From Paenibacillus piri (GTDB lineage: Bacteria; Bacillota; Bacilli; Paenibacillales; NBRC-103111), in contig NZ_SMRT01000002.1 of the NCBI RefSeq assembly GCF_004354045.1, forward strand, positions 682,001 to 746,000: DNA of 64,000 nucleotides. Reading direction: 5' to 3'. A model generated the notes under the pieces. The model searched no databases, was not told the DNA's origin, and saw only the letters and a program-made list of their open reading frames with translations. Below, piece after piece: positions 35,393 through 43,951 of this stretch. Numbering within the stretch: the first letter of the stretch is position 1; each line of letters begins with the position of its first letter. A program made the position numbers and the translations under genes.

Positions 35393-35863
35393 ATGGGGAT
35401 CGAAATCGTCGCACTGGAAGCATCGCTTGTTGCAAAAGCGAGCAGAATGGTCAGCGGTTATCTGTTTTCTTCGTCAAATGGAACTGATGAACCTGCAGTG
35501 ACCCCCGAGCTTGCGCAATCATGCGTACCGCTTCTCGAACGGTTGTTGAGCTCCGGACTAGCGGAGCTTTACATGGCCGTGCAGGACGGGCAGCACATTG
35601 GGTTTATGCTCCTCTCATGGAGCTTTTCGATGTCCAAAGGGCGTCCGGTTTTGCGTGTGGAAGCTCTGTATACATCTCCGGACTACAGAAATCAGGGCAT
35701 AGGCAAAAAGCTGCTGCAATATGCGGTTGGCTTGGCCCGAACGAAGCAGGCCGTCCGTTTGCAACTTGAAACAGATGAAACGAATGTGCCCGCCCGCGTT
35801 CTATATGAGGACCTTGGGTTTGAAAAAATAGAGGGCAAGGGCGTCTATATGTTATTTTTATAA
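35393..35863 (+). CDS. GNAT family N-acetyltransferase
   Basis: The 156-residue protein has the core GNAT acetyl-CoA motif LYTSPDYRNQGIGKKLLQYA and the C-terminal VLYEDLGFEKIEGKGVYM. ATG 35393 is preferred because GGAGG lies at 35381-35385; the frame is open upstream to 35321 but without a site. It stands alone between the SRPBCC terminator and the methionine sulfoxide reductase gene. Confidence 0.87.
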   Translation: MGIEIVALEASLVAKASRMVSGYLFSSSNGTDEPAVTPELAQSCVPLLERLLSSGLAELYMAVQDGQHIGFMLLSWSFSMSKGRPVLRVEALYTSPDYRNQGIGKKLLQYAVGLARTKQAVRLQLETDETNVPARVLYEDLGFEKIEGKGVYMLFL

Positions 35864-35918
35864 TAATAGCGGCTTCCGGGCGAAGCGATGCGAATCGGAT
35901 TGAAGGTGAATCAGTCGA

Positions 35919-36887
35919 ATGAAAGAAGCGGAGCAGGAACTGCAGCTTGCGACATTTGCGGGAGGCTGCTTCTGGTGTATGGTAAAGCCGTTCGATAAGC
36001 TGCCGGGAATTATCTCCGTCATTTCCGGCTATACGGGCGGCTATACGGATAATCCGACCTACGAGGAGGTCGGCAGCGAAACGACGGGACATGCCGAGGC
36101 GGTACAAATTACGTTTCAGCCGGCGGTATTTCCTTATCGGCGGCTGCTGGAACTATTTTGGAAGCAGATAGATCCTACGGATCAAGAGGGACAATTCCAT
36201 GACCGGGGCTATTCTTACCGGACGGCGATTTTCGTCCATAATGAGGCTCAGCGGAAGGAGGCGGAAGCGTCCAAGCACGAGCTGAGAGCAAGCGGACGCT
36301 TCAAAAAGCCAATCGTAACGGAAATTGTAAAGGCAGGTCCGTTTTACACGGCTGAAGAGGAGCATCAGGATTACTATAAGACCCATTACATGCACTATAA
36401 ATTATACCGGGACAGCTCAGGACGCGATGAATTCGCACAGCGTCACTGGAACGGGAAAAAAGACAAGGAACGTTTGCGCCGCAGGCTGACGGAACTGCAG
36501 TATGACGTTACGCAAAACCGGGCTGCCGAGCCTGCATTCCGGAATGCGTACTGGAACCATTTTCAAGAAGGGCTGTATGTGGACGCGGTGAACGGCGATC
36601 CGCTTTTCAGCTCGCATGACAAGTTTGACTCAGGGAGCGGCTGGCCCGGATTCTCGAAGCCGGTAGAAGAAGGCTTTATCGCCAAGGAAGCGGATTTAAG
36701 CGGCGGCCGGGTGAGAACGGCGATCCGCGGCAGACTGTCCAATTCCCATCTCGGTTATTTGTTTCTCGATGGACCCCCGCCTTCCGGGCAGCATTACCGG
36801 ATCAACTCCGCTGCGTTGCGGTTCATACCGAAAGAAGATTTGGCGCGGGAAGGCTATGAACGTTATGCGAAGCTTTTCTTTGCGTGA
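35919..36887 (+). CDS. msrAB: Fused methionine sulfoxide reductase MsrA-MsrB, MsrB active-site Cys replaced
   Basis: The 322-residue protein joins MsrA (about residues 8-165, motif GGCFWC with catalytic Cys17) and MsrB (about 175-315, motifs SGSGWPGF and SNSHLGYLF). MsrA reduces methionine-S-sulfoxide and MsrB the R form. In MsrB the conserved block normally reads RYCINSAAL with the catalytic Cys; here it reads HYRINSAAL, so Arg294 stands where Cys is expected. No CxxC zinc pairs are seen in this domain. The MsrB half is probably inactive or altered, while MsrA looks intact. A terminator follows. Confidence 0.88.
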   Translation: MKEAEQELQLATFAGGCFWCMVKPFDKLPGIISVISGYTGGYTDNPTYEEVGSETTGHAEAVQITFQPAVFPYRRLLELFWKQIDPTDQEGQFHDRGYSYRTAIFVHNEAQRKEAEASKHELRASGRFKKPIVTEIVKAGPFYTAEEEHQDYYKTHYMHYKLYRDSSGRDEFAQRHWNGKKDKERLRRRLTELQYDVTQNRAAEPAFRNAYWNHFQEGLYVDAVNGDPLFSSHDKFDSGSGWPGFSKPVEEGFIAKEADLSGGRVRTAIRGRLSNSHLGYLFLDGPPPSGQHYRINSAALRFIPKEDLAREGYERYAKLFFA

Positions 36888-36897
36888 GTGCGGCTGG

Positions 36898-36927
36898 GCG
36901 CCTTTTAAAGAAAGGCGCTTTTATTTT
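36898..36927 (+). terminator. Rho-independent terminator after msrAB
   Basis: GCGCCTTT (36898-36905) and AAAGGCGC (36911-36918) flank TAAAG and are followed by TTTTATTTT. Confidence 0.85.
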
Positions 36928-36977
36928 GACTGTCAAGCAACTATAATGAGTGTATCAAAATGCAACGAGGTTAAATA

Positions 36978-38819
36978 ATGATGATTCATGCGTTGGTGAT
37001 TGCACCTTATAAAGGTTTATTCGAGTTGGTATCGGGCTTAAAGGAAGAATTGAGCGATTTTCGTCTTACGATGCTGCAGGGCGACCTCTCCGAAGTTCTG
37101 CCGTTAGTCGGGCAAATGGAAGAAGGGCAGTACGATGTGATCGTCAGCCGCGGCGGTACGGCCAGGCTGCTGCGCCAGCTTGTTACGATTCCGGTTATCG
37201 AGATTCACGTTTCCGGCTATGACATGATGCGTATTCTTACGCTGGTGCAAGGCATTTCGTCCCGTGTGGAAATGATCGGTTTTCCGAATGTAATCGACGG
37301 CTTTATTGCGGTGTCGCGGATTATGGGGATTGACATCCCTTATACGGAAATCGGTCGCGAGGAAGAAGCGTCGCAGGCGGTTGCGCGCGCGAAGGAAAAA
37401 GGCGTCGGCGTTGTGCTCGGAGATACGGTCACCGTCAGAAAAGCGCAGGAGCTGGGGATGGAAGGCATTCTGATTACTTCCGGCAAAGAAGCTGTGCTGG
37501 AAGCTTTCGCCCAAGCGAGATATATGCGGACGATCGCAGCGCGTTATGAACAAAAATATACGGTTTATGAGCACCTGCTTGACAAGCTGGACGCGGGCCT
37601 CGCCGTATTGAACGAACAGAACCGGTTCCAGTACGTGAACGATGCTTTTTGCGCGCAATGGGGAATTTCCGGAGACAAGCCGCTTCATGATGCGCCGATA
37701 GAACGAGGCACTTGTTTGTCCAAGCTGATCACATGCTTGAAGCTAGGCATAGATATCGACCGGGTCGCATTAACCTGCAGGCCGGCGCATTCGACGCCGA
37801 TGCTTGTAAGCGCGGCCGCGCATGCGGCGGAAGCCGGCTTCTATTACGTTCAATCCGATTCCAAGCCCGATTCCGCTGCTGAGCACGTGCTGAGCGTCAG
37901 CTTTTGGACGGAGGCCGGTCAGGGCAATACGTTTCTGCAGCCGCTCGGGCAAACAGCCAACGCAGGCTCTCTCGCCGCGGGAGACGCGCCGGATGGACTT
38001 CCGATTGCCGTGTACGGGGAAAAAGGCTCGGGCAAGCGGCTGTGGAGCGCAGCATGGTCGGGCGGCGAACATACGGCTCAGGCTGAACAAGAGCGGCTGT
38101 TCATCGCGGCGGAGCTGCCGAAAGCGGGCAAACTTTCGCTAATTACGCTTGAGCAATGGCTTGCGCGTCTGGATCAGTCGGCCGTTCTTTACCTTAAAGG
38201 TGTGGAGGATATGGATGCTTCGCAGCAAAATGCGTTGGCTGAAGCGATAACGGCGGCACAGGCTCAAGTTATATTATCGTTCGAGCGTTCGCCAGGCGAG
38301 CTGCGCCGGGATGGACACCTTGGGTCCGCGCTGTTCGAGCTGCTGCAGGACCGGATACGATACTTTCCTCCGCTTCGCGACAGGCGGGATGAGCTGGAAG
38401 CGTTGATCCGCTCTTTGATCGCCAAATCGAACGAAACGTCGGGCAAGCAGATCGTCGGGCTGCGGCCGGATGTGCTGAACTCGCTGCTCGAACGTCCCTG
38501 GGCAGGCAACTTCAATGAGCTGAAAGAAACGATCGATAGGCTCGTTCACTATGCGAAGGGCGATTTTATCGATGAGTCGGCATTAGCCGGGCTGGAGCAT
38601 GATGCTTTAAGCGAAGGCTGGCGCAATACGGGTTCCGGAAATCAAGCGGGCATCAGCGGCGGTATCAATCTCAATCAGACGCTGGAAGCGATTGAACGGG
38701 ACGTTATTCAGGCCGTACTGAAGCAGGAACAAATGAATCAGTCCAATGCAGCGAAGCGTCTGGGCATTAACCGGTCAACCTTGTGGCGGAAGCTGAAGCA
38801 AAACGAGCATGAATCGTAA
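36978..38819 (+). CDS. PrpR_N-domain transcriptional regulator with degenerate AAA domain
   Basis: The 613-residue protein starts with a PrpR_N-type sensor domain (about 1-195, with YDVIVSRGGTARLL and VVLGDTVTVRKAQELG), continues with a PAS-like segment (about 200-300) and an AAA-type region with a Walker A-like GEKGSGKRLW, and ends in a Fis-type helix-turn-helix (QSNAAKRLGINRSTLWRKLK). The GAFTGA loop needed for sigma-54 contact is not seen, so it is probably not a classical enhancer-binding protein. It stands immediately ahead of a DUF1537 kinase and a PdxA homologue and is likely their regulator, sensing an acid sugar or its phosphate. Confidence 0.83.
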   Translation: MMIHALVIAPYKGLFELVSGLKEELSDFRLTMLQGDLSEVLPLVGQMEEGQYDVIVSRGGTARLLRQLVTIPVIEIHVSGYDMMRILTLVQGISSRVEMIGFPNVIDGFIAVSRIMGIDIPYTEIGREEEASQAVARAKEKGVGVVLGDTVTVRKAQELGMEGILITSGKEAVLEAFAQARYMRTIAARYEQKYTVYEHLLDKLDAGLAVLNEQNRFQYVNDAFCAQWGISGDKPLHDAPIERGTCLSKLITCLKLGIDIDRVALTCRPAHSTPMLVSAAAHAAEAGFYYVQSDSKPDSAAEHVLSVSFWTEAGQGNTFLQPLGQTANAGSLAAGDAPDGLPIAVYGEKGSGKRLWSAAWSGGEHTAQAEQERLFIAAELPKAGKLSLITLEQWLARLDQSAVLYLKGVEDMDASQQNALAEAITAAQAQVILSFERSPGELRRDGHLGSALFELLQDRIRYFPPLRDRRDELEALIRSLIAKSNETSGKQIVGLRPDVLNSLLERPWAGNFNELKETIDRLVHYAKGDFIDESALAGLEHDALSEGWRNTGSGNQAGISGGINLNQTLEAIERDVIQAVLKQEQMNQSNAAKRLGINRSTLWRKLKQNEHES

Positions 38820-38825
38820 TTTGTT

Positions 38826-38909
38826 GAATCAATGATTCGAATTGCAACACTTAGTAGCAGTTTTATAATCGACGAGAAATAATTGTTGCAAAATGAAGTG
38901 ATGTATACT
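38826..38909 (+). promoter_or_regulatory. Promoter region of the acid-sugar operon with inverted repeats
   Basis: GAATCAATGATTC (38826-38838) is a perfect palindrome with a central A. TTGCAAC (38842-38848) and GTTGCAA (38885-38891) form a second, widely spaced inverted repeat. A TG-TATACT extended -10 lies at 38902-38909. These are candidate binding sites for the PrpR_N-type regulator. Confidence 0.45.
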
Positions 38910-38980
38910 AAATTGATAGTAGCCATGAATGATGATGAAGGCAGCAGCGCGAAAATGAATTTGGCAAAAGAGGTGAAACG

Positions 38981-40345
38981 TTGGAACTGGCCATTATCGC
39001 AGATGACTTAACCGGCGCTAACGACACCGGCGTCCAATTGGCGCGCCGGGGGTTGAAAACATCCGTGCTGATCCAAATGGAGGCCGGAAACGAAGCCTGC
39101 AGCAGGCTGGATGCGGTTGTGCTCGATACGGACAGCAGAGCCGCCTCGCCGGAGGAAGCTTACCGCAGAGTGAAGGAGGCTTCCGTTTATGTCCGGCAGT
39201 TGGGCTGCGGGACGATCTATAAAAAAATGGATTCAACGTTGAGAGGCAACATCGGTGTTGAGCTTGATGCTGTATTCGATGCGGTCGAGCCCGAGTTGAT
39301 TGTGCTCGCGCCGGCCTTCCCGCAGACCGGTCGGCTGGTTCGGGATGGGATTTTGTATGTGAACGGCATCCCGGTGCATGAAACGGCTGCGGGTTCGGAC
39401 CCTAAAACGCCGGTGAAGGAGTCGCATATCCCGACGCTGCTCAAGCTGCAAACGAAGCGCGAGGTCGGCTTGATCGACCATCACGATTTGCGGCAGGGCG
39501 GCGCTCATATGCAGCAAAAGCTGAGCTCGCTGCTGGATCGACAAATCCGTTACATCTTGTTCGATTCCGGTTCGGAATCCGATTTGCGGACTGTTGCAAA
39601 TTGCATAGAGCAGTCGGGACGCCGTGTCGTATGGGCCGGTTCGGCAGGCTTGGCGAACTTCCTGCCGATGGTTCAGGCGAGCGCTTCTACGGATTCCGCG
39701 ACCGAAAGCAATGCCATACAGGCAAACGACGCAGCCATTGGGGGCGAGGAGCGCAGCGGCAAGCTTGCGGCGAAGCTGCCGGTGCTGCTTGTCGTCGGAA
39801 GCGTCAACGGCCAGTCGCGCAAGCAGCTGGACGCTTTGCTTCGCGTACGGGATGCCGTGCAGCCGGTCAAGCTTCAAGCCTATGCATCCGTAGAAGGAGG
39901 CGCTGCGAAAGACGCCGAGCTTGCGCGAATTTGCCGGGAAGCGGAAGCATCGCTGCGCCAGGGGATGAATGTCGCGCTGTTCAGCTCCGGCGATCAGGCG
40001 GATATCGACAGAGCGAACGAAGTCGGACGGCGGTTCGGCCTGGATCCGACTGCCGTAAGCGAACGGGTCGCCGATATGCTCGGCGAAGCCGCCGCTATGC
40101 TGATGAAGTCGCATCCGCTGCAAGGCGTCGTGCTGACGGGCGGCGATACCGCCAAGCAGGTGTGCCTGCATTGGGGGGCGTACAGCTTCGAGCTGCTCGA
40201 TGAGCTGGAAAGCGGCATTCCGCGAGGACGTCTGATCGGCGACGGCCGGACGGTCGAAGCGGTAACCAAAGCAGGAGGTTTTGGCTCGGAGCAGGTGCTT
40301 ATCCGCGCTATCGGGCAATTACGAGGGGAGGATACAACAGCATGA
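38981..40345 (+). CDS. Four-carbon acid sugar kinase (DUF1537 family)
   Basis: The 454-residue protein has the DUF1537 N-terminal motif IADDLTGANDTGVQLARRG, the central YKKMDSTLRGN sequence and the C-terminal VVLTGGDTAKQV nucleotide-binding motif. This family was shown to phosphorylate D-threonate, L-threonate or D-erythronate at C4. The TTG start follows AAAGAGGTGA. It overlaps the PdxA-like gene by 4 bp (ATGA), and that pairing fits the known kinase-then-PdxA2 route in which the 4-phosphate is oxidised and decarboxylated to dihydroxyacetone phosphate. Which of the acids it uses cannot be told from sequence. Confidence 0.92.
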   Translation: MELAIIADDLTGANDTGVQLARRGLKTSVLIQMEAGNEACSRLDAVVLDTDSRAASPEEAYRRVKEASVYVRQLGCGTIYKKMDSTLRGNIGVELDAVFDAVEPELIVLAPAFPQTGRLVRDGILYVNGIPVHETAAGSDPKTPVKESHIPTLLKLQTKREVGLIDHHDLRQGGAHMQQKLSSLLDRQIRYILFDSGSESDLRTVANCIEQSGRRVVWAGSAGLANFLPMVQASASTDSATESNAIQANDAAIGGEERSGKLAAKLPVLLVVGSVNGQSRKQLDALLRVRDAVQPVKLQAYASVEGGAAKDAELARICREAEASLRQGMNVALFSSGDQADIDRANEVGRRFGLDPTAVSERVADMLGEAAAMLMKSHPLQGVVLTGGDTAKQVCLHWGAYSFELLDELESGIPRGRLIGDGRTVEAVTKAGGFGSEQVLIRAIGQLRGEDTTA

Positions 40346-41340
40346 TCAAACCGGTTATCGGAATTACGATGGGCGACGGTGCAGGAGTCGGACCGGAAAT
40401 TATCGTTAAATCGCTGCAGCATAAACCGCTGTATGAAATGTGCAGGCCAGTCGTGATCGGCGACGCCAAAATGATTGAAAAGGCGGTCCGCATCGTAAAC
40501 GGCAGCGCTGCCGTTAAAGCGATACACAGTATATCGGAGGCGCGTTACGAATACGGCGTCATCGAGGTGCTGGATTTGGATTTGCTGCCCGACGATTTAG
40601 TTTACGGGCAAGTGCAGGCGGCCGCGGGCAATGCGGCTTTCCATTATGTGGCTAAAGCGGTTGAATTGGCTCTGGACAAACAGATCCACGCAATCTGTAC
40701 GGCGCCTTTAAATAAAGAAGCGCTGCATAAGGGCGGCCATCTATATCCGGGACATACGGAAATATTGGCAAGTCTCACCGGTACGGAAGATTATTCGATG
40801 ATTCTGTATACGCCGAAATTGAGAGTTATTCATTTGACGACGCATGTGGGGCTGCTGAAAGCGATCGAATCGATCAACCCGGAACGAACGTACAAGGTAG
40901 TCAAGCTGGCGCATGATACATTGACCCATGCCGGCATGACTAGGCCGCGGATCGCGGTGTGCGGCATCAATCCCCACGCGGGCGAGAACGGCTTGTTCGG
41001 GAACGGCGAGGAGGAAGAAAAGCTCGTTCCGGGCATCCAGCGCGCCGTTGCCGAAGGGATTAACGTGTCGGGGCCGTATCCGGCGGATACGCTGTTTTAC
41101 CGCGCGGCTCGCGGCGACTTTGACATGGTAGTGGCCTGCTATCACGACCAGGGCCACGCGCCGGTCAAAGTGCTCGGCATCGAATCCGGCGTCAACATCA
41201 CCGCCGGATTGAAAGGCGGCGTTATCCGGACCTCCGTCGATCATGGGACGGCCTTCGATATCGCCGGGCGCAACAAAGCCGACGAGCAAAGTTTGCTGAC
41301 AGCAATCCGTGTAGCCGCTGAAATGGCACCCAAGCAGTAA
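40342..41340 (+). CDS. pdxA2: PdxA family 4-phospho-acid dehydrogenase (PdxA2-like)
   Basis: The 332-residue protein shows the PdxA pattern: ITMGDGAGVGPEI at the start, APLNKEALHKGGHLYPGHTEIL with metal-binding His, CGINPHAGENGLFG and ACYHDQGHAPVKVLG near the end. In B6 synthesis PdxA oxidises 4-phosphohydroxythreonine. The Bacillales route to B6 does not use PdxA, and this gene is coupled to a DUF1537 kinase, so PdxA2-type oxidation of 4-phospho-D-threonate or -erythronate is the better call. All key residues seem present. Confidence 0.9.
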   Translation: MIKPVIGITMGDGAGVGPEIIVKSLQHKPLYEMCRPVVIGDAKMIEKAVRIVNGSAAVKAIHSISEARYEYGVIEVLDLDLLPDDLVYGQVQAAAGNAAFHYVAKAVELALDKQIHAICTAPLNKEALHKGGHLYPGHTEILASLTGTEDYSMILYTPKLRVIHLTTHVGLLKAIESINPERTYKVVKLAHDTLTHAGMTRPRIAVCGINPHAGENGLFGNGEEEEKLVPGIQRAVAEGINVSGPYPADTLFYRAARGDFDMVVACYHDQGHAPVKVLGIESGVNITAGLKGGVIRTSVDHGTAFDIAGRNKADEQSLLTAIRVAAEMAPKQ

Positions 41341-41539
41341 TCCGGTGCTTAACGATGAGTCGCCGTTCGGCCGTGCGAAGGCAGATCATACCCGGTGGCA
41401 AGCGTAGATCAGGTAATCCAAATGCAGGCTTCTCGATTTGGTGCGAATGAAACGGAAGACGCATGACATAGTTAGGGGCTGCGGCTGCTATAATGGGAGT
41501 AAGGAGTCCAATTTGCTTCATCCGTAGGAGGTCGTCGTC

Positions 41540-41743
41540 ATGCAAAGCGTAACGCTGAAAGTGGAAGGAATGACCTGCAGCCACTGTGCGCAGTCTGTCG
41601 AAGGTGCCGTCAAGCAGACCGGCGCGTCGGGGAAAGTCGATCTCGCCCGGAAAACCGTCTCGGTCCTGTACGACGAAAGCAAGCTTTCGCTGAAAGTGAT
41701 AAAAGATGCGATCGAGGATCAGGGCTACGACATAAAGGAATAA
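41540..41743 (+). CDS. copZ: Copper chaperone CopZ-like heavy-metal-associated protein
   Basis: The 67-residue protein is a single HMA domain with the metal motif MTCSHC (Cys13, Cys16 region) and the usual beta-alpha-beta-beta-alpha-beta length. It binds copper(I) and hands it to a CopA-type ATPase, which is not in this window. AGGAGG precedes the ATG. A TATAAT at 41489-41494 with an ATGACA 20 bp upstream resembles the long-spacer promoters of MerR-type metal regulators, but no clear CueR box is seen. Confidence 0.87.
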   Translation: MQSVTLKVEGMTCSHCAQSVEGAVKQTGASGKVDLARKTVSVLYDESKLSLKVIKDAIEDQGYDIKE

Positions 41744-41782
41744 TGAATCTTATTAATATTTAATTCAGTTAATAAATAAATG

Positions 41783-41812
41783 ACCTTCCTTCTTTGGGGA
41801 GGTCTATTTGTT
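41783..41812 (+). terminator. Probable terminator after copZ
   Basis: GACCTtCC and GGgAGGTC flank TTCTTTGG and are followed by TATTTG. The stem is imperfect. Confidence 0.5.
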
Positions 41813-41938
41813 GCTAAGTAATGGTACACAACTAATTTCTGTGGATATTCGGGACTCCCTTATTTCTGAGCCGGGCTGTCTGATTCGCCGGAGTATGTTA
41901 CGATAAAGGTATACAGGTTAGCGAAGGAGGCGATATAG

Positions 41939-42643
41939 TTGGAGCCATCTTATAACGTCGGTTTTATTTATGCCCACCCCGATGATGAAACTTTTCTGAG
42001 CGGCTGCTTGATCAGACAGCTTGCCGATCAAGGGGAGAAGCCGGTTTTGCTGCTGGCGACGAAAGGGGATGCCGGCAAGAAGAACGGCCATGCCGCCCAT
42101 TTTACGAATGAGGCGCTTGCCGCATTGCGGGAGCGGGAGATGGAACGGGCTGCCGCGATATTGGGCTTGCCGGTCGTTGAGCATTTGGGTCATCCGGACG
42201 GGAAGCTGAACCAGGTCGAGGAGTCGGGCTTCGTAGAGCAGGTGGCCGCTTTTATCAATAAATACGGACTCAAGGTCGTTTTCAGCTTTCCCGAGGACGG
42301 CGGCAATTTTCATCCCGATCACATCGCTATATCTAGAATGGCAACCGCTGCGGTAACGAGCGGCAAATGCCCGACTGTGCAAAAGCTGTATTACAGCATG
42401 TCCGACACATTGCGGCAGCAGGGACATATTCCTGCTCTTAGTATCGATACGAAACCGCAGTGGGACATAAAAGCCGAAGCGCTCAAGGCGCATGCGTCGC
42501 AAATTTTAGCAATCGAACGTTATTTCGGCGACTTATCCTCCTGTCCGGACAACCGCAGAACCGAGTCGTTTGCATTAGCATGGGAAAGAGGCGTCTGGTG
42601 GCCGCACAAGCAGGAATTGTCAGCTTTGGACGATTTGCAATGA
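41939..42643 (+). CDS. PIG-L family deacetylase (BshB2-like)
   Basis: The 234-residue protein has the zinc site AHPDDE near the start, a GHPDGKL segment and the later HPDHIAISR, all standard for PIG-L/LmbE deacetylases. In Bacillales the closest roles are bacillithiol synthesis (BshB) and bacillithiol conjugate cleavage. The late ILAIERYFGD region fits BshB2-like proteins, but a different GlcNAc-type substrate is possible. The TTG start follows AAGGAGGCG. No other bacillithiol gene is adjacent. Confidence 0.8.
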   Translation: MEPSYNVGFIYAHPDDETFLSGCLIRQLADQGEKPVLLLATKGDAGKKNGHAAHFTNEALAALREREMERAAAILGLPVVEHLGHPDGKLNQVEESGFVEQVAAFINKYGLKVVFSFPEDGGNFHPDHIAISRMATAAVTSGKCPTVQKLYYSMSDTLRQQGHIPALSIDTKPQWDIKAEALKAHASQILAIERYFGDLSSCPDNRRTESFALAWERGVWWPHKQELSALDDLQ

Positions 42644-42795
42644 ATTTTCCAGACTGACTGCATGCATTTGCAATGAATAATCCAACCGTACTGCGCAGAA
42701 TGGAATGCATCCAGGCAACAGGTGCGAGGGGGGATAACGGATGGAACCTCACACCAGTCCCTCTTTACGCACAACGTATGGGTTTGTACATCGAG

Positions 42796-42826
42796 ACCGT
42801 CCTATGATTTTTCAGGACGGTTTTTT
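42796..42826 (+). terminator. Terminator or attenuator in a leader ahead of the third ABC locus
   Basis: ACCGTCCT (42796-42803) and AGGACGGT (42814-42821) form a perfect stem followed by T to 42826. Upstream, 42650-42750 contains ATGCATT/AATGCAT pairing and TGGAACC (42742-42748). It could end the PIG-L transcript or act as an attenuator. Confidence 0.75.
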
Positions 42827-42937
42827 AGTGCGCCAAAAAGTAAGAAAAACACACTTGATTGTAAAAACGCGATTCTTTCGGGCCGGGATGACAGCGATTA
42901 CAATTAAGCTACTACACGAAATTGGAGGTGAACAGTC

Positions 42938-43930
42938 TTGAATCATTCGGCGAAGCTGGAGGGGAATACCGCTGCCCGGGAGTCGGGGGCTGTCAAACAG
43001 GTCAAGCCGGCAAAGTCTTTAAATCGCCAACAGCGACGCAAGGCTTTATGGTGCTATGCGTTTATTGCGCCGCAGCTTATTATGTTTATCGTCTTTACGC
43101 TGTACCCGATATTGATGAGCTACGTTTACAGCTTTTACCGCTGGAACGGCTACGGGCCGCTGGAGGAGTTTATCGGATTCGATAATTTTATCGAGACGGT
43201 CTACGACCCCGTATTTTGGAATGCATTCAAAAATAACTTTATTTTCATGGTCGTTTTGGTATGCGTTCAAGTGCCTTTGGCCCTCGTTTTGGCCCTGATT
43301 TTGAACGCGAGCTGGCTGAAGGGCTCGGCCTTTTACCGGGCTATTTACTTTTTGCCTGTCGTGACGACGACGGCTGTCGTCGGGCTGGTGATGCGCTTTA
43401 TTTTCGGAGCGTATAAAGGACTTGTGAATGAGGTGCTTATAAAGCTCGGACTGTTGGATAAGCCTGTGGACTGGATCGGCTCGATCGATACGGCGCTGCT
43501 GATCGTTATCATTGTCGGAATCTGGAAAAGCTTCGGGATGAAAATGATCTATTGGCTCGCAGGTCTTCAATCGCTGCCCAAAGAAATTTACGAGGCTGCC
43601 AAAGTGGACGGCGCAACGGCGTTTCATCAATTCCGCTTCATCACGATTCCGCTGCTGCTCCCGGTAGGAAGCGTCATTCTGCTGCTGTCCGCCGTCAATG
43701 CACTGCATGTGTTCGATCTGGTTAAAGCGATGACGGAGGGGGGACCGGCTTTCGCGACGGATATGGTCGATCTGTATATTTACCGCTACGCCTTCTCCAG
43801 CGCGGGGGAAGCGCGAGTCGGGTTTGCATCATCGGCGGGAATTTTTTACGGCATCGCGGTATTGTTCATATCGCTGATTTTGGGCGGATTGGTGAAGCTG
43901 ACAGGCGGGAAGTCATCGCCCGGACATTGA
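42938..43930 (+). CDS. Carbohydrate ABC transporter permease, MsmF/UgpA type
   Basis: The 330-residue protein has a long polar N-terminus and six membrane segments beginning ALWCYAFIAPQLIMFIVF. Its EAA motif is YEAAKVDGATAFHQFRFITIP. It belongs to the MsmF/UgpA group rather than the LplB group used by the other loci here. The TTG start follows TTGGAGGTGA. It is the first gene of a locus that continues to the sulfatases. Confidence 0.92.
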   Translation: MNHSAKLEGNTAARESGAVKQVKPAKSLNRQQRRKALWCYAFIAPQLIMFIVFTLYPILMSYVYSFYRWNGYGPLEEFIGFDNFIETVYDPVFWNAFKNNFIFMVVLVCVQVPLALVLALILNASWLKGSAFYRAIYFLPVVTTTAVVGLVMRFIFGAYKGLVNEVLIKLGLLDKPVDWIGSIDTALLIVIIVGIWKSFGMKMIYWLAGLQSLPKEIYEAAKVDGATAFHQFRFITIPLLLPVGSVILLLSAVNALHVFDLVKAMTEGGPAFATDMVDLYIYRYAFSSAGEARVGFASSAGIFYGIAVLFISLILGGLVKLTGGKSSPGH

Positions 43931-43951
43931 TATTCAGGAAGGAGCAAGGCT

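Noticed and set aside
41463-41494. CueR-type operator ahead of copZ
   Set aside because: The promoter spacer is long as for MerR-type control, but the expected dyad (CCTTCC-type arms) is not present.
42644-42937. Short frames in the spacer before the fourth ABC locus
   Set aside because: They have no ribosome sites and overlap the leader hairpins, so structure explains the region better.
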